Shown: positions 1 to 10,922 of the stretch, piece by piece
Layout: the number at the start of each line of letters is the position of its first letter
How positions within the stretch are numbered: the stretch's first letter is position 1
Position numbers and translations under genes: made by a program
Assembly (NCBI GenBank): GCA_008477525.1
Contig: SPDT01000007.1
Location: 3,968,001-4,032,000 of the forward strand
Direction of reading: 5' to 3'
Length of the DNA stretch: 64,000 nt
Origin: Hypomyces perniciosus
Taxonomy: Eukaryota > Ascomycota > Sordariomycetes > Hypocreales > Hypocreaceae
The notes under the pieces: generated by a model
Databases searched by the model: none
Seen by the model: only the letters and a program-made list of their open reading frames with translations
Told to the model about the DNA's origin: nothing

Positions 1-738
1 AAAAGCAAGGCGGCGCTGTTCTCCAAGGCTGAACCAGCCAAGGTCGCAGAAAGGCTGATTGAACTTCTCGATCGAGCCATGGCAGCCTACAGTGGTAACG
101 ACCTGGAGACTATGGTGACACCGCTGATCAGCACATTAAGCAAAGTCCACGAGCATGCTCCTGAGACCGTACGGCAACATATTCGCACCAAGTTACTACC
201 TACTGCCGATGATAGAAAGTCTGTTCTGGGCAGGGGACAAACACTTTCGGCGAGATTATTGAAGAACTCGACAAACCCTACCGCGCCGGCTCTACGTGAT
301 GCCATCTCCCATCTCCTCTTCGACATGTCAGATAGGGATGCGTCAAAGTTCGTAGAGAATGTTGGTTATGGCTTCGCCTCTGGGTTCTTGTTCCAAAACA
401 ATGTCCCCGTCCCCGCGAACGCTTCAGAAGCTTTCAGCACCGGTGACCCCGCCGGTGCGCAAAGGACTGTAAATCCCATCACCGGACAGTTCCTTGACAA
501 GGAGCAGTTTGCCGATATGCCCCCCATGACGGAAGAGGAAAAGGAACGGGAGGCTGAGAGACTTTTTGTGCTTTTTGAACGGTAAGTTGTTGTGGTCCCA
601 AGCAACTGGCTGGTCTCTAACATGGCCAACAGACTGAAGAGAAACGGCATTATAGACGTGCAAAACCCTGTCGAAAAGGCATTCCACGAAGGCAAATTCC
701 GAGAGCTCAATGACGACGAGGTTGAGGAACTTGACTAG
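1..738 (+). CDS. ric8: Ric8/synembryn-type G-alpha chaperone and exchange factor, 3' part
   Basis: This is the C-terminal end of a gene that begins outside the window. The frame is open from base 1 (exons 1-581 and 633-738). The intron has GTAAGT and CAACAG ends and keeps phase. Visible family hallmarks are the NPITGQ segment and the acidic helix MTEEEKEREAERLFVLFER, then LKRNGIIDVQNP and an acidic tail. Ric8 proteins act in the cytosol as chaperones and nucleotide exchange factors for G-alpha subunits, and in filamentous fungi they affect growth, development and virulence. That role is family knowledge. The armadillo-like N-terminal part is missing here, so start and length cannot be given. 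Identification rests on the conserved C-terminal block. Confidence 0.85.
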
Positions 739-1580
739 GCATTTCTTGCATTGGAAATATCCCCACTGAATGATTTCTTTTTGGAAGACATTGTTTTGAA
801 ACCGTCCAGCTGTATGAAGATGACTGTTGACTTTGGCGTATGGCTGAGGACGCCCAGCCCGGTAGCAGGCGTTTGGTCGAGATGAGCATACGTTGGTTTC
901 ATATACAGAAGCATAACGACTTTCAACACTGCAACATGAGCCGATAGCGATTATTAGTCTGGCACTCAACATCAAATAAACCGTGATGCATCAAAGCGGC
1001 ACGTCCTGGGAATATGTGAGAGTCTATAGGGCTGGTGGTTACTATGCAGGTTGGCGTTACTGTTGCGTGTGGCCATGCCAGTCAATGATGTTGTGGCAAT
1101 TGTAGATGAACTAAAACGCGCCATTAAAATGCAAATGAATATCTCCATAGAAACAACAGCGGGTTCGTTCCCGGTTTGATATCCCACCATTTCAATTCAT
1201 AGTTGTTTGCAGTCTCTTGTTGTGTGTACAAAGAGTCCAAGGTCATAGCGTCTCTGGCAGGAAGTTACTTGGAGACAATTCAGGCCGCATGAGACAAGCA
1301 GATCAGCAAGCACAATGAGAAAGAGCATTCCCATCAGTTTGTCTATTGCAGAGCCGCCAGTGTATTTCTACACTAGACTCACTAACCGATCTGCAATCAA
1401 CCACTCAGTTCGGGAGCCTATAAATCCGAGCGGAGGCACTCAAGTGCCAGCGACTTTTCAACACCTCAGACTCTTCGTGCACTCGGCAACGACTAGTTGA
1501 ACTTTTAGGGAGTTTTGAAACCGTTCACTTTTCAAACTCTTAAGCACCACTGTACTCTACGAACGTCGAGATTACCAACA
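739..1580. other. intergenic region, ric8 3' flank to chromodomain gene
   Basis: About 840 bases with no convincing gene. Short open frames occur on both strands but lack splice support or recognisable protein. The right part should contain the promoter of the chromodomain gene. No clear TATA box was seen. Confidence 0.5.
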
Positions 1581-2248
1581 ATGCCGCAACGAAGAAACCA
1601 CACCGTCTTCGTCGGGCGGAGAACTGAAGTCCCGCGGGAGGAGTTTCATCGGTTAGCACTGCGCAACTCCAACCATTCTTGTGCACCAGAAGCTAACAAA
1701 GATCTAGAATCTGCCCTAGTGTTGAGAATGAGGATGCTGGCATGTTCGATCCCGAGGATGAAAATATGCTAGATGATTGCGACCACGAGCAACCTGAAGA
1801 TACGAGTTCCATCATGGCAAGAGTGGACGCAGATGATCTTAGCCCCATGTCAGCATCAGAGATTTTCGAAGCATCTATCACTGCTACGCATCGAGAGGAA
1901 CCGCTTGCCTTTGGCGCGAGGCGTCAGCTTCGACCCAGGCCACCAAAAAATACCCTACAACGATTGAACGAAATCAAGATTCACCCAACCAAACCGGCAA
2001 TTGCGAGGAAGGCCCGGCGCAAGACGACAAAAACTTCGCAGACGGAATTTTCTGGAAAGAGCAACGAGTGGGAAGTCGAGGCGATTGTTGACTCTATGAT
2101 TGAAGCTGAGACTTTGAAGCACTGGTACAGAGTCAAGTGGAAGGGGTTCTCGAGTGAATCCAACACGTGGGAGCCTAAGAAGAACTTGGTCAATTGTCGG
2201 GCTCTGGTTGAGGCCTATGAGAAAAGGGCAGAGAAGAAGAAGGCATAA
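1581..2248 (+). CDS. small chromodomain protein
   Basis: Two exons are proposed: 1581-1651 and 1708-2248, giving 203 residues. The 56-nt intron has a GTTAGC donor, a GCTAAC branch site and a CTAG acceptor, and the phase matches (split Arg codon). The N-terminal two thirds is acidic then basic and looks disordered. A chromodomain fills about residues 144-196, with WEVEAIVDS, YRVKWKGF and NTWEPKKNL. Aromatic-cage positions appear filled by Trp, Trp and Phe, so methyl-lysine binding is possible. There is no chromo-shadow domain, unlike HP1, and no catalytic domain. Fungal genomes also carry chromodomains in retrotransposon integrases, but no other integrase motif is present. The likely role is a nuclear chromatin reader; target and partners are unknown. 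The first exon is the less certain part because its donor is non-standard. Confidence 0.72.
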
Positions 2249-2590
2249 TTTCATGAGAATCTTTTCGTGCGTCGAGGAGTGCTGGCAATGGCGTTTGGGA
2301 CACATGAAGCTATGATGCCTCCTTCACATTTTGATATCCCACAAATATTTGGCAAGTCATTGGCTTCGGGAACGAAATGGGGCTATGTATTTATTGGGGA
2401 AAGGGAAGCAATGGAGAACATGAAAACATATCTCTACCAAATTTTCAGGTTCGTATACTAGTAGGGAGGAGAAGAGATTGATGAGTTTGGGAGTGACCAA
2501 CAATCAAAGTCATGGTGGTGTGGATGAATCAACTCCACCCATGCCTAGTATATATATTAATTTGCCACGAGTTTGTTCCATCAAAGAGTA

Positions 2591-2688
2591 GCGGCCATAG
2601 ATTAGCTGGGAGATCGTCAGACTGAAGTCAAACTTCAATCCTACGGATGCCTATCTGAAGGTCGTGTGTTCGAGTCACACTGGCCGCA
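2591..2688 (+). tRNA. tRNA-Phe (GAA) with intron
   Basis: A full cloverleaf can be drawn. The acceptor stem GCGGCCA pairs with TGGCCGC, the D stem GATT pairs with GATC, and the anticodon stem TCAGA pairs with TCTGA. The T arm is GTGTG, loop TTCGAGT, then CACAC. The anticodon loop reads C-T-G-A-A-G-A, giving anticodon GAA. A 25-nt intron (2628-2652) sits after position 37, the canonical nuclear site. It contains CTTCA, which can pair with the anticodon region as expected for splicing endonuclease substrates. Position 73 is A; CCA is not encoded, as usual in eukaryotes. Confidence 0.93.
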
Positions 2689-2693
2689 TCTCA

Positions 2694-2700
2694 TTTTTTT
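2694..2700 (+). terminator. RNA polymerase III terminator of tRNA-Phe
   Basis: A run of seven T begins six bases after the mature tRNA 3' end, the usual Pol III stop signal. Confidence 0.8.
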
Positions 2701-2897
2701 GCTACTTGACACAAATCTTTCAACAGCTAGGGGCGAGGCCCGCTGTTCATTTATTTTTAGGACCTTCATAAATCTTGATGTTTGTGATCCATGCAAGTGC
2801 ATCTAGATCGCAGCAAATGCCTTCATTCCAGTCTACAATGCCCACTATCTCGGTGTATTGCTTCACCTTATGCTACTTGGGCATCCTCTCATAACAT

Positions 2898-3581
2898 CTA
2901 TGGCCTCTTTAATGCGTAGCCATGAAAGACTTCCACAGTCCCCGGATTGTTGGTGTCCTCCTCCTCGAACTCCCTGGCGAACTTGAATCCTGTCTTGGCC
3001 AGCACATTCTGACTCGGCTGGTTATTATCCGCTGTGACTGCAATGATACGCTCGGGGTGAATCGCATTCTCCTTGCCCTCCTCCACAGACACTGTGCTCC
3101 TTTCCGCCGTAATCTCAACCTCCTCCCTCGGTAGAGCCCACCATGCCTTCAGAAACCCAGTTACAAGTTCCGTAGCCAGGCCCTTGCCCCAGAACTCACT
3201 CCTGATAATATACCCAATGACCGGCCACCCAAGCTCTCCCTCTCGCATATGCGATCCTCCCGTGCCAATCATCTCCCCTGTTTCTGCCCAGCAAACGGCA
3301 AATTCATAGTTAGACTCGGCGACCGAACCTGGTAGCCTATTCTCCAGGACTTCCCGCGTCTGCTCTAGGTTCTCGTCCGGCTTGCCTTGTGCTGTCCACT
3401 TCATCACTTCGTGCTGCAGACGAAGTTTGTGGAAGTCATTCAGGTCGGTGGCAGCATATGGCCGGAGAATTAGGCGTTCTGTCTTGATAGGCGTCCGGGC
3501 GGACATGAGAGGATAGGGGGTTTTTGGGAGTGTGGTTTTGATGGTGACCCATTCTAGAGGAGCGTCCCGGGCTGGTGCCAT
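2898..3581 (-). CDS. GNAT-family N-acetyltransferase
   Basis: Single-exon gene of 227 residues. The fold is recognisable as an Acetyltransf_3 type (RimJ/RimL-like): TERLILRPYAATDLNDF near residues 34-50, GEMIGTGGSH near 102-111, and the acetyl-CoA loop FWGKGLATELV near 130-140, which fits the Q/R-x-x-G-x-A motif. The C-terminal part has NQPSQNVLAKTGF, the usual last helix and strand. The enzyme is expected to transfer acetyl from acetyl-CoA to an amine, but the substrate is not readable from sequence. It lies on the minus strand between the tRNA and rpl20. The first 26 residues precede the family core, so a later Met (residue 27) could be the true start. No signal peptide or membrane segment is seen. 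Confidence 0.85.
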   Translation of the reverse strand: MAPARDAPLEWVTIKTTLPKTPYPLMSARTPIKTERLILRPYAATDLNDFHKLRLQHEVMKWTAQGKPDENLEQTREVLENRLPGSVAESNYEFAVCWAETGEMIGTGGSHMREGELGWPVIGYIIRSEFWGKGLATELVTGFLKAWWALPREEVEITAERSTVSVEEGKENAIHPERIIAVTADNNQPSQNVLAKTGFKFAREFEEEDTNNPGTVEVFHGYALKRP

Positions 3582-4350
3582 TTTCGCGATGTGTGATGTA
3601 TGCAGACAGAAGAGTATCGTGGGGGTTTGGGATAGGTAATGCTTAACTAGAAGCTTATAAAAAGACTTGTTCTGGAGTCGTGATAATTTGTGATTCTCAA
3701 AGAATCTTCGCTCCTCTTAAAAGTCCAACGAAATAGTTGTTAAGTCTTGAGAAAAAATCGAAACTCTTCCGGCATGACTCACGCGGCCACTGAAGCTGGA
3801 ACTTTTGACAGTGAAGGCTGCAAGCGATTCCATGTCAACAATAACAATTCTTGGCTGTTGTCCCGATTAGGCTACGGCGGCCGAAGCGATCCAGTTTGAC
3901 CCCATACACTCGAATGGAAAGCCGTGTTCGGAGTATAATATGCCGTTTGAAGATATTTGATCTGAATAATAAGCATCACTACCCACCATGGGTTCATCTG
4001 CAATTCAGCCCCATCTTTACGGACTGCCAAAATAGGCTCGGTGTGATGTGAAAGAGAAACTGTCTGCTCTCTTAATTGCCTCTTGGGCGATCCTCCAATG
4101 TATAATCCAGAACATCGAATCTCGCGGACCTCAGTAGAACATGCTCTCGTAGTTGGAACAAAGAATGTTTCGATTATGGAAAGTTGATAGTCACATTGCC
4201 AGCATCACACAAATCTACACCACGCCATGCTCAGAATTTTGGTTCATTCATGCTCTCTTTTTATATCGAGCAAATGCAGTTGATATTTCCATGATCCGTA
4301 ATAAACACCCGCAGAACCTTGCCCAACCGTCCTTGAAACCAGAAACACTC
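3582..4350. other. intergenic region, GNAT promoter side to rpl20 3' flank
   Basis: About 770 bases with no supported gene. It should hold the GNAT gene's promoter and the 3' untranslated region of rpl20. No repeat or RNA gene was recognised. Confidence 0.5.
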
Positions 4351-5356
4351 TTAAGCGAAAGTGGATGGTCGCTTCGCGCTGAACAGCTTCTGGTTGCTGA
4401 TCTTGGCAACACGGTGGGGGAGGGGGAACTTCAGGCTCTTGGTAACGAGCTGCTTGATGTAGGGGCGCTTGACTTCAGTGTTCTTCTCGATCTCAACAAC
4501 GCGGAGGATCTATCAAGAGTTAGTTAGCGCTCTGTTTTCCCTTCTAACGAATCGTCTTTGAACATACGTGAATCGACCTGAAACGGGCACGGTGGCGGGC
4601 AGCCATATCGGCGTACAGGGACTCGACGGCATCGGTCCTGGACAGCTCTCGGTACTCCTTGTACATGTTGTGGGTACCGGAGCGCGAGTCATATCGCAGC
4701 CAGACACCGAAGTTCTTGACCTTCTCGGGGTGCTTCTCGTGGATCTGCCATCTCAACGTCAGCCTCATGCAGCCGACAAATTGTTTCTGGGATACATACC
4801 GCCTTGATGCTGACGATCTCACCAGTAGCCTTCTTGACCTTCTTCAGACCCCGCAAGAAGTACCAGTACCGGGACTTGGCGACCGTCTCGTTAGGGGCGA
4901 AGATGGTCATCCGGTACATGGAAGGGGTAGGGTTGGCCTCGGTGGGCAAGTGGCGCCCAATGACCTCGTATTCCTGAAGGCGACCTGATCGCACTGAGTT
5001 AGCATCCAAGTTCATGTGCTTTTCGGTGAAAATTGAAGTCATCGGTCGATATTGCGCGTTGTCAGGGGTATTGCGGCAGCGTCGTGCTTCATTGACCAGG
5101 TCGAGACATCGGGTTGGTGAAAAGGTCTAGTCTGGCAGCGAAATAATCCATCTCTGTCGAATCGAGTGCCCAGGATTGGAATCTGGTGCAAATTCGGATC
5201 CTCTCCCGCTCTAGTATCCCTCTGTTGTCGAATTTTAACTCGAGTGCATCGGCTCTGCAAATTGTCGATGTTGTGATAAATTTGGCCACCCTCTTTTTCC
5301 CCGACAACGCGCAATTTCGACATGATCTGGCTGTAAATATGAAAAGGCTTACCCAT
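4351..5356 (-). CDS. rpl20: 60S ribosomal protein eL20 (L18a/L20)
   Basis: Four coding exons on the minus strand: 5356-5353, 4984-4800, 4744-4568 and 4509-4351, giving 174 residues, close to the roughly 172 of yeast. The first coding exon is only ATGG, followed by a 368-nt intron; two short introns (55 and 58 nt) follow. All have GT..AG ends and consistent phase. Family wording is unmistakable: [57 protein letters not shown] and [11 protein letters not shown]. The product is a structural component of the large ribosomal subunit in the cytosol. A long first intron right after the start codon is common in fungal ribosomal protein genes and may influence expression. The gene is divergent from csn12, with about 500 bases between. 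Confidence 0.96.
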
Positions 5357-5864
5357 CTGTATGATATGTTAGTAAACCGATATCCCCAATGCAATGCTTC
5401 TAACTCACTGTGACGGTGCTCGACAATCGCGAAATTTGAAGATTGACAAGTTAGAGGTGATGCAGCGATAATTTTTGTGTGCGGGCGAGTGGGGAGGGTT
5501 GAGCACCAAACTCATTGCAGGGCTTTGACCCCATCAGCGATTGGTCCAACGCCAGACCGAAGGGCCCACTCCAACTTTCGCATTAATCACGTGAAAAGTC
5601 ACACGCTCGACGCTCGGGCCATAAAGGAGCTTGGGTTTCACTTGAGGTACGTACCTCGTTGGACTTCGTGACGTCCATGCAGGCAGGTGAGCCAGAAAGA
5701 TGCAACTGGCATATGAACTCTTTGATGATCCGGACAAAATCATGATAAATTACAATTAATTCCAAATTCTTTATACCGAGCCGTCACATCTGTGTCTCTA
5801 GGCTTTGAATTAAAGCAGCAGCACCCAGCGGGCCTATTTCGGCAGATTTTGCCACCTTGTTGCG
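5357..5864. promoter_or_regulatory. shared divergent promoter region of rpl20 and csn12
   Basis: The 508 bases separate two start codons pointing away from each other, so both promoters must lie here. No recognised element could be assigned with confidence; the stretch next to csn12 is AT-rich. Confidence 0.5.
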
Positions 5865-7706
5865 ATGAACGAACTATTCAAAGACTTTGCCAATGCTCAT
5901 GTTGAGCAAAATGGCTACTTGCTCGCGCAGACCCTCTCACCAGTTTCTCCGCCTGACCAGCCCCATAGATTGAGGTCGATTTGGCAAAGCACAAACTCTC
6001 ACAGCGTGAAGGGCGACATCAAGCACTTCATCAAAACGAGTACTCATAAGCGGAGTCTCGACCACGATGAAGTCAAGGGATGGATCGAAGTGTATACCTC
6101 GTATTGGAACGCCATTGGTGATATTATCGCCGGTGAGGAGGGGAAGGTAGTATGTCACTCCCAAGATGCTCTTCGCAATGCCCTAACCATATGGATAGTC
6201 ATCATGGACGAAGGTGTACGAATCTTGGAAGGAATTAACGTCGATGTTAATTCGAGGCTACAACAGCTTCGGCTTTGAGGCATGGACAATACCGAGTCTC
6301 TACATGGTGGGGAAGTATCTGAGGCTATTCGCCATCAAGTCTGACATAGAACGAAGCCGCAATGCTGGGGACATCTCTGCGGGAGCTTCACTTATGCAGG
6401 ACGACTTTGACCCTGAGGTGGACAAGCAAGGGCAGCTGAGAGATTGCGAACAGCATTTAAAGCGTATATTTACGCTATGCCTTAATGACAGGTGAGTTCA
6501 GTCTGAAGAGAATTATGAAAAGGCTCTAACAACTGCACACAGAGCTCCGCTGGAAGAGTCGAGGAAATGGGGCATCTACTTCATCATCAACCTACTATTC
6601 AAGACATACTTCAAGCTAAATTCAGCATCCCTGTCAAGAACGATCCTGAAGACCTTGAGCGCTTACAGAGGAGATATGCCACCCTTGGAAGCCTTCCCGA
6701 AATCCCAAAGGGTCACCTTCAAATTTTATGAAGGAGTCCTGTTTTTCCTCGAGGAGAACTATGTGGAGGTAGCTAAGGCTAAACCACTCAGGTTGGTTGC
6801 AGGATGTTGACTCTTCTTTTCAGGCCGAGAAGCACCTCGTCGAAGCGTGGGATCTATGCCACAAGGACGCAAAGGAAAACTTGGAGTATGTCAGAGTGTC
6901 TTTTTTTTTTTAGCTCGCATACAGTGCTAATGTCTTTAAGGCGAATTTTGACCTACCTCATTCCCTGTCGTCTACTCACTAGCCACGTCTTACCTACCAA
7001 GGCGCTGCTGGAGCCCTATCCCCGTTTACAGAAGCTCTTTTTGCCCTTGGCGCAATGCATCCGAAAAGGTGATCTACGGGCATTTGACCTTGCGCTGCAG
7101 CAAGGCGAGGACGAATTTGTCAAGCGACGCATCTACCTGACGCTTGAGCGTGGCCGCGACATTGCATTACGGAATCTGTTACGAAAAGTATTCATCGCAG
7201 GCGGGTTCGATGAGCCCAAAGAAGGGGAAACCGGTCTCATTCGCCGCACGCGGGTACCTGTTGCAGAGTTTCGGGCTGCAATCTGCATGGGAAGTGGTGG
7301 TGAGCTGGTTGACCCTGATGAGGTGGAGTGCCTGTTGGCCAATATGATCTACAAGGTGAGTCTTGATGTATCCTTTTTCCCACCAACTGCTGCATCACAC
7401 ATCAGGCTGCATTCTACCCCCTCAGTCTACCTTCCATGTGAAGCAGTTGCCGCATGGTCCCTTTAGGAGTCATTTGACCAGCTACGTGTCTTCATATCTG
7501 CTTCTGCTTTCTGGTGTCTGCCTGAGGAAAGCAAGGCTTCCATGCACCATACTACCCTTCATACATCATCCACACTCGTTCATGTTCATATCCATGAGTA
7601 ACTGACACCAAATTTCACGTAGGATCTCATGAAAGGCTACATTGCTCGGGAACGAGGCATCGTTGTGCTATCCAAAAAGGGGGCGTTCCCAGGGACTGGT
7701 GTCTAA
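5865..7706 (+). CDS. csn12: PCI-domain protein CSN12 (Thp1/COP9-associated)
   Basis: Six exons: 5865-6146, 6214-6491, 6543-6768, 6824-6885, 6941-7355 and 7623-7706, giving 448 residues. All junctions have GT..AG ends and matching phase; the last intron is 267 nt, the others 50-70. Landmarks are [11 protein letters not shown] near the start, [49 protein letters not shown] and the strongly conserved block [28 protein letters not shown]. The end reads [22 protein letters not shown]. The C-terminal half is the PCI domain used for complex assembly. Family members associate with the COP9 signalosome or act in TREX-2-like mRNA export and splicing complexes. Which role applies here cannot be told from sequence. 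Confidence 0.92.
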
Positions 7707-8819
7707 ACAACGAAGGATCCTAAACGCGGGGTGAATCACCACAGGAGAACCCGGCTAGGACACGAACGCTCTGCCTACAGACAAGGCTGTTGAAGGGAGG
7801 GGTTGTATGAGGACTGATGTGGTTATCATATGTAGATGCAACCCTGGCTTGCATGCATGCATGTCCTCACTTATGACCTTATGACTATGCTGATGACCTG
7901 GTCGATATAACGAATTCACCAAGCTTAAAGACTGACTGAACCCTGCCAGGTGTTGTTGCATCCAGCCGCCTCACCAATCAACTGTTGCTTACCTTTCCTC
8001 ACATAGCACTATGCATGCATCCACCAACCCTTCCGCGGCCGCCTTATGCACACACCCCAAGGCACCGAAGTGACTCATGCCCGATACGACTTCCTGAATC
8101 CTAAAGCAACGAAATCTCGCACGCCGTGCGGGGCTAGGCAAGGGGGTGGCGTATGAATGGTGTTTTTGATGCTTCCTCACAATACGCCCCCTCCTACTCA
8201 TATCGCCAACACCCTACGAGAAATCTCAACATTTGTCAGGCGCAATTAAGCAGTAGTGAAATTCATTCCCGCTAAAACCCCCGTATTTTGAACTTCATTC
8301 AGCGAGTGTTCAGAAGATAGTAATACACACACACCGGCCCGTTCGCACGGTTGTCCGCCAGTTAGTCAGTCTTGATCCCTCTAATACAACATGAATCCCT
8401 TGTGGAAACACCCAAGTTTCGAATTCCCCGTTAAGAATAGAACGCCATCAACCGTAAGAGGAAACAAATGAGAAAAAATAAATAAACAGAAAAGTACCAG
8501 CCCAGAAAGGTATAATGATACATGGGTTGCCGCCAGAAATAAAATAATAAGCACATTCACTGTGTGCTGAAGATATTGTCATTCCGAGAACGCCGCCGTT
8601 GAAATAATTTTTGTTGATTGGTGTCTTTTTTGGCTAGACAATCCCATGTTGTTGAAGTTGTTGAAGTTGAAAGGGGGTCATATCATTACGAATAGAAGAA
8701 AAGATCATGGACAACTTGTTGCATCATGTCATCAAACGTGGCGATTGGATCGTGGAGTGTTTCTAGTAAAGATTGTAAGGAACAGGACATAGGTATGATA
8801 TAATAAGAGATCAAAGGAC
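7707..8819. other. intergenic region between convergent csn12 and BTB genes
   Basis: About 1.1 kb. It holds both 3' flanks and no supported gene. A possible additional 3' exon of the BTB gene ends at 8732 (see that entry). Short AC repeats occur near 8328. Confidence 0.5.
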
Positions 8820-9749
8820 TTACTGTGCAGACGAGATGTCGTCGACATGGTTGCATAGAGCCACAAAAAGGTCAAAGAAAAGTTGCGTTCCGCCATTATA
8901 CATCTCGAGTTGCATCGTTCCGCTTCGCTTGAAGGTGCTGCGCGATCGAATGATTAGGGCCAAATAGTGTGCCCGCAGCTTTGAGTCGCTGTCTGGTGTG
9001 TTGGCGTATGCATATCTGGCAGAGGCCAAGATGGTGCTGCATTGGATTCCCGATTCTATTCCAGTTAGACCTAATCAGGGGCAATTATCAATGGTAAGGA
9101 AACTTACGAAGACCCTGTTTCCGTAACGCCAATTTCTTCAGTTCATCTAGGCCATACCTTTCGGCGGCACAGTAGATGACTGTATCTTTCAGAAGATCCC
9201 CATCGACCCCACGATGATAAACTGTGCCCTCCACAGTTCCTCGACCCTCTTCTGACGTGGGCTCCAACTCCCAAGAGTTCCGTCGCTTATTGTGTATCAA
9301 GCGAGGATAGTAGTCGCCCTTGTACATATATTCCAGCACCGAGCTGAAGATCTCGGGTTCTTCATCTGGAAGAGCAATCCTCTTCGCTGCCGGATCGATG
9401 CACGAGTTTCGTAAAGCGTTGTTGAAGAAGGGGCTCGCGCAGAGGACGTCCTCGTGAGCAGCAAAGAGTCGCTGCTCGGCGCCGACAACGAGCGTAACAA
9501 CGACAGAATTCGTGTTACTAAATGGATGTAAGTTGATGAAACGAAACATGAAGAAGGGGTAACATACTTGCTCATGGCTGTATCGTCGCTGGTGGTAGCA
9601 GCTGAGGAGGATGTAGTTGGCCTCCGGGAGCGGGACTCATGGCGCCGTTTCGCCACTCCACTTTCTTTGCTGAAGGAAGAGCTTGATTTGGACACCTTAT
9701 GTCCCTTTGAGAAACTCATGTTGGAAGTCTCGAACCGCTTGCTGAACAT
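8820..9749 (-). CDS. BTB/POZ domain protein
   Basis: Three exons on the minus strand: 9749-9568, 9517-9108 and 9055-8820, giving 275 residues. The introns (50 and 52 nt) have GTATGT or GTAAGT donors; the second has a CTAAC branch site ten bases before its acceptor. Residues 1-60 are Ser/Arg/Lys-rich and probably disordered. The BTB fold follows: VTLVVGAEQRLFAAHEDVLCASPFF, then IALPDEEPEIFSSVLEYMYKGDYYP and an AERYGLDELKKLAL helix. The C-terminal part is conserved-looking but unassigned. Such proteins often dimerise and serve as substrate adaptors of cullin-3 ligases; that is family knowledge, not shown here. The stop codon overlaps a GTAAGT donor, so an alternative last exon (8762-8732) could replace the end with about ten other residues. 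Confidence 0.8.
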
Positions 9750-10922
9750 TGTGACGGTGGTCTGACTGGCCAAGGTGGGGAGATGAGAAAAATAATTACT
9801 TGTAAAATTATCACACAAAGAACAACGGCGACGGTGGGTATTTATAAAAACCGTCCCAAAAGAGAAACAAGAAAAGAGACCAGAGGAATGAGCCAGTACA
9901 AATCGGCTGTTGGTTCTTGATGTTGCTGTCGACAAACTTACCTGAGGCACCAAGCGTGATGAAGCTGAAAGCTCTGCACATACGAGGCGGACGCCATGGT
10001 TTTATAAGACCGCAGGACCACGTACAAAGTACAGCGGAGGTGTTGGCTGCCTATGGGCACCCCCAAGCCCATTTAGTGAGGCGACCTAGACATGGTTGGT
10101 GATAATGAGGTGGTACGACGCGTCCACTCGGCTAATTTCGCGTTAAGTGGCCTAAGTGGCGACGCCAGGTTGGTGCGAACTCACGTGACACGCTAAGAGG
10201 TGCGCAGTGGGTTAGGATAAGCCAGACGAGTCAGAGCTGCAAGGAGCTACTTCGCACACAAAGGCTACAAAGGGGAGGCTGGGGAGACAGGGATTGTGAT
10301 CGTGCAAACGGTACTCGCCAGGAATGGAGGCTGTGAGATGGTGGGACACTTTGGTTGAACAATCGTGCTGTGCGTGGGGTCGCGCAAGGCATCCATCCAC
10401 TGACCTGCAGGACTGGATGATAGTGCATGCGATCTCTGGGCCTTGCAGGACCATAATTCCGAGAGATACAGCACTGAGGAAAAGGTCGAATAGGCATTTG
10501 AGGATGCCGCAGAGCCAATTGATGTCAATTATACCCAGATTTTTTTGCTCAGTGAGCCGGAATCGGCCTCGAACTTCCGGATGCTTCATCTAATCCTCAC
10601 GACTCCAAGTGTATCGGCATCGAAACACTCTCCCTCGCCGCACACATGAGCCGTGCTTTTTCGCTGTGGACCGCAAATAGATTACCCATCGAGGTACTAG
10701 CCCTTGTCATACCCAAGCTTCCGGGAAGCTAGCTGTGCTCACTAGCTGATAGCGTTGACCAAAAGGAAGCCCGAAACTAGTACGAGTTCTCCGTATAAGA
10801 CTCAACGATGAGAGTGCCGCTTGGCTGGGATTTTCTTGAGTCTTCCCAAGGCATCTTCTCCGGGTGTCCGACCCGGTGATTAAGCCCTTCTTCGGAAGAA
10901 TTCTTCCCATTTTCCAGTTCAC
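9750..10922. other. intergenic region upstream of BTB gene and downstream of hydrolase gene
   Basis: About 1.17 kb without a supported gene. Overlapping short open frames near 10212-10593 on both strands have no recognisable protein. It should contain the BTB promoter at its left end. Confidence 0.45.
9839..9846 (-). promoter_or_regulatory. candidate TATA box of the BTB gene
   Basis: TATAAATA reads on the minus strand about 90 bases upstream of the BTB gene's start codon. The distance fits a fungal core promoter with a short leader. Confidence 0.4.

Noticed and set aside
424..975. 183-codon minus-strand frame at the ric8 end
   Set aside because: It overlaps the conserved ric8 exon and intron and has no recognisable protein.
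1315..1500. Short plus-strand frame upstream of the chromodomain gene
   Set aside because: Sixty-one codons with no homology wording, splice support or conserved motif.
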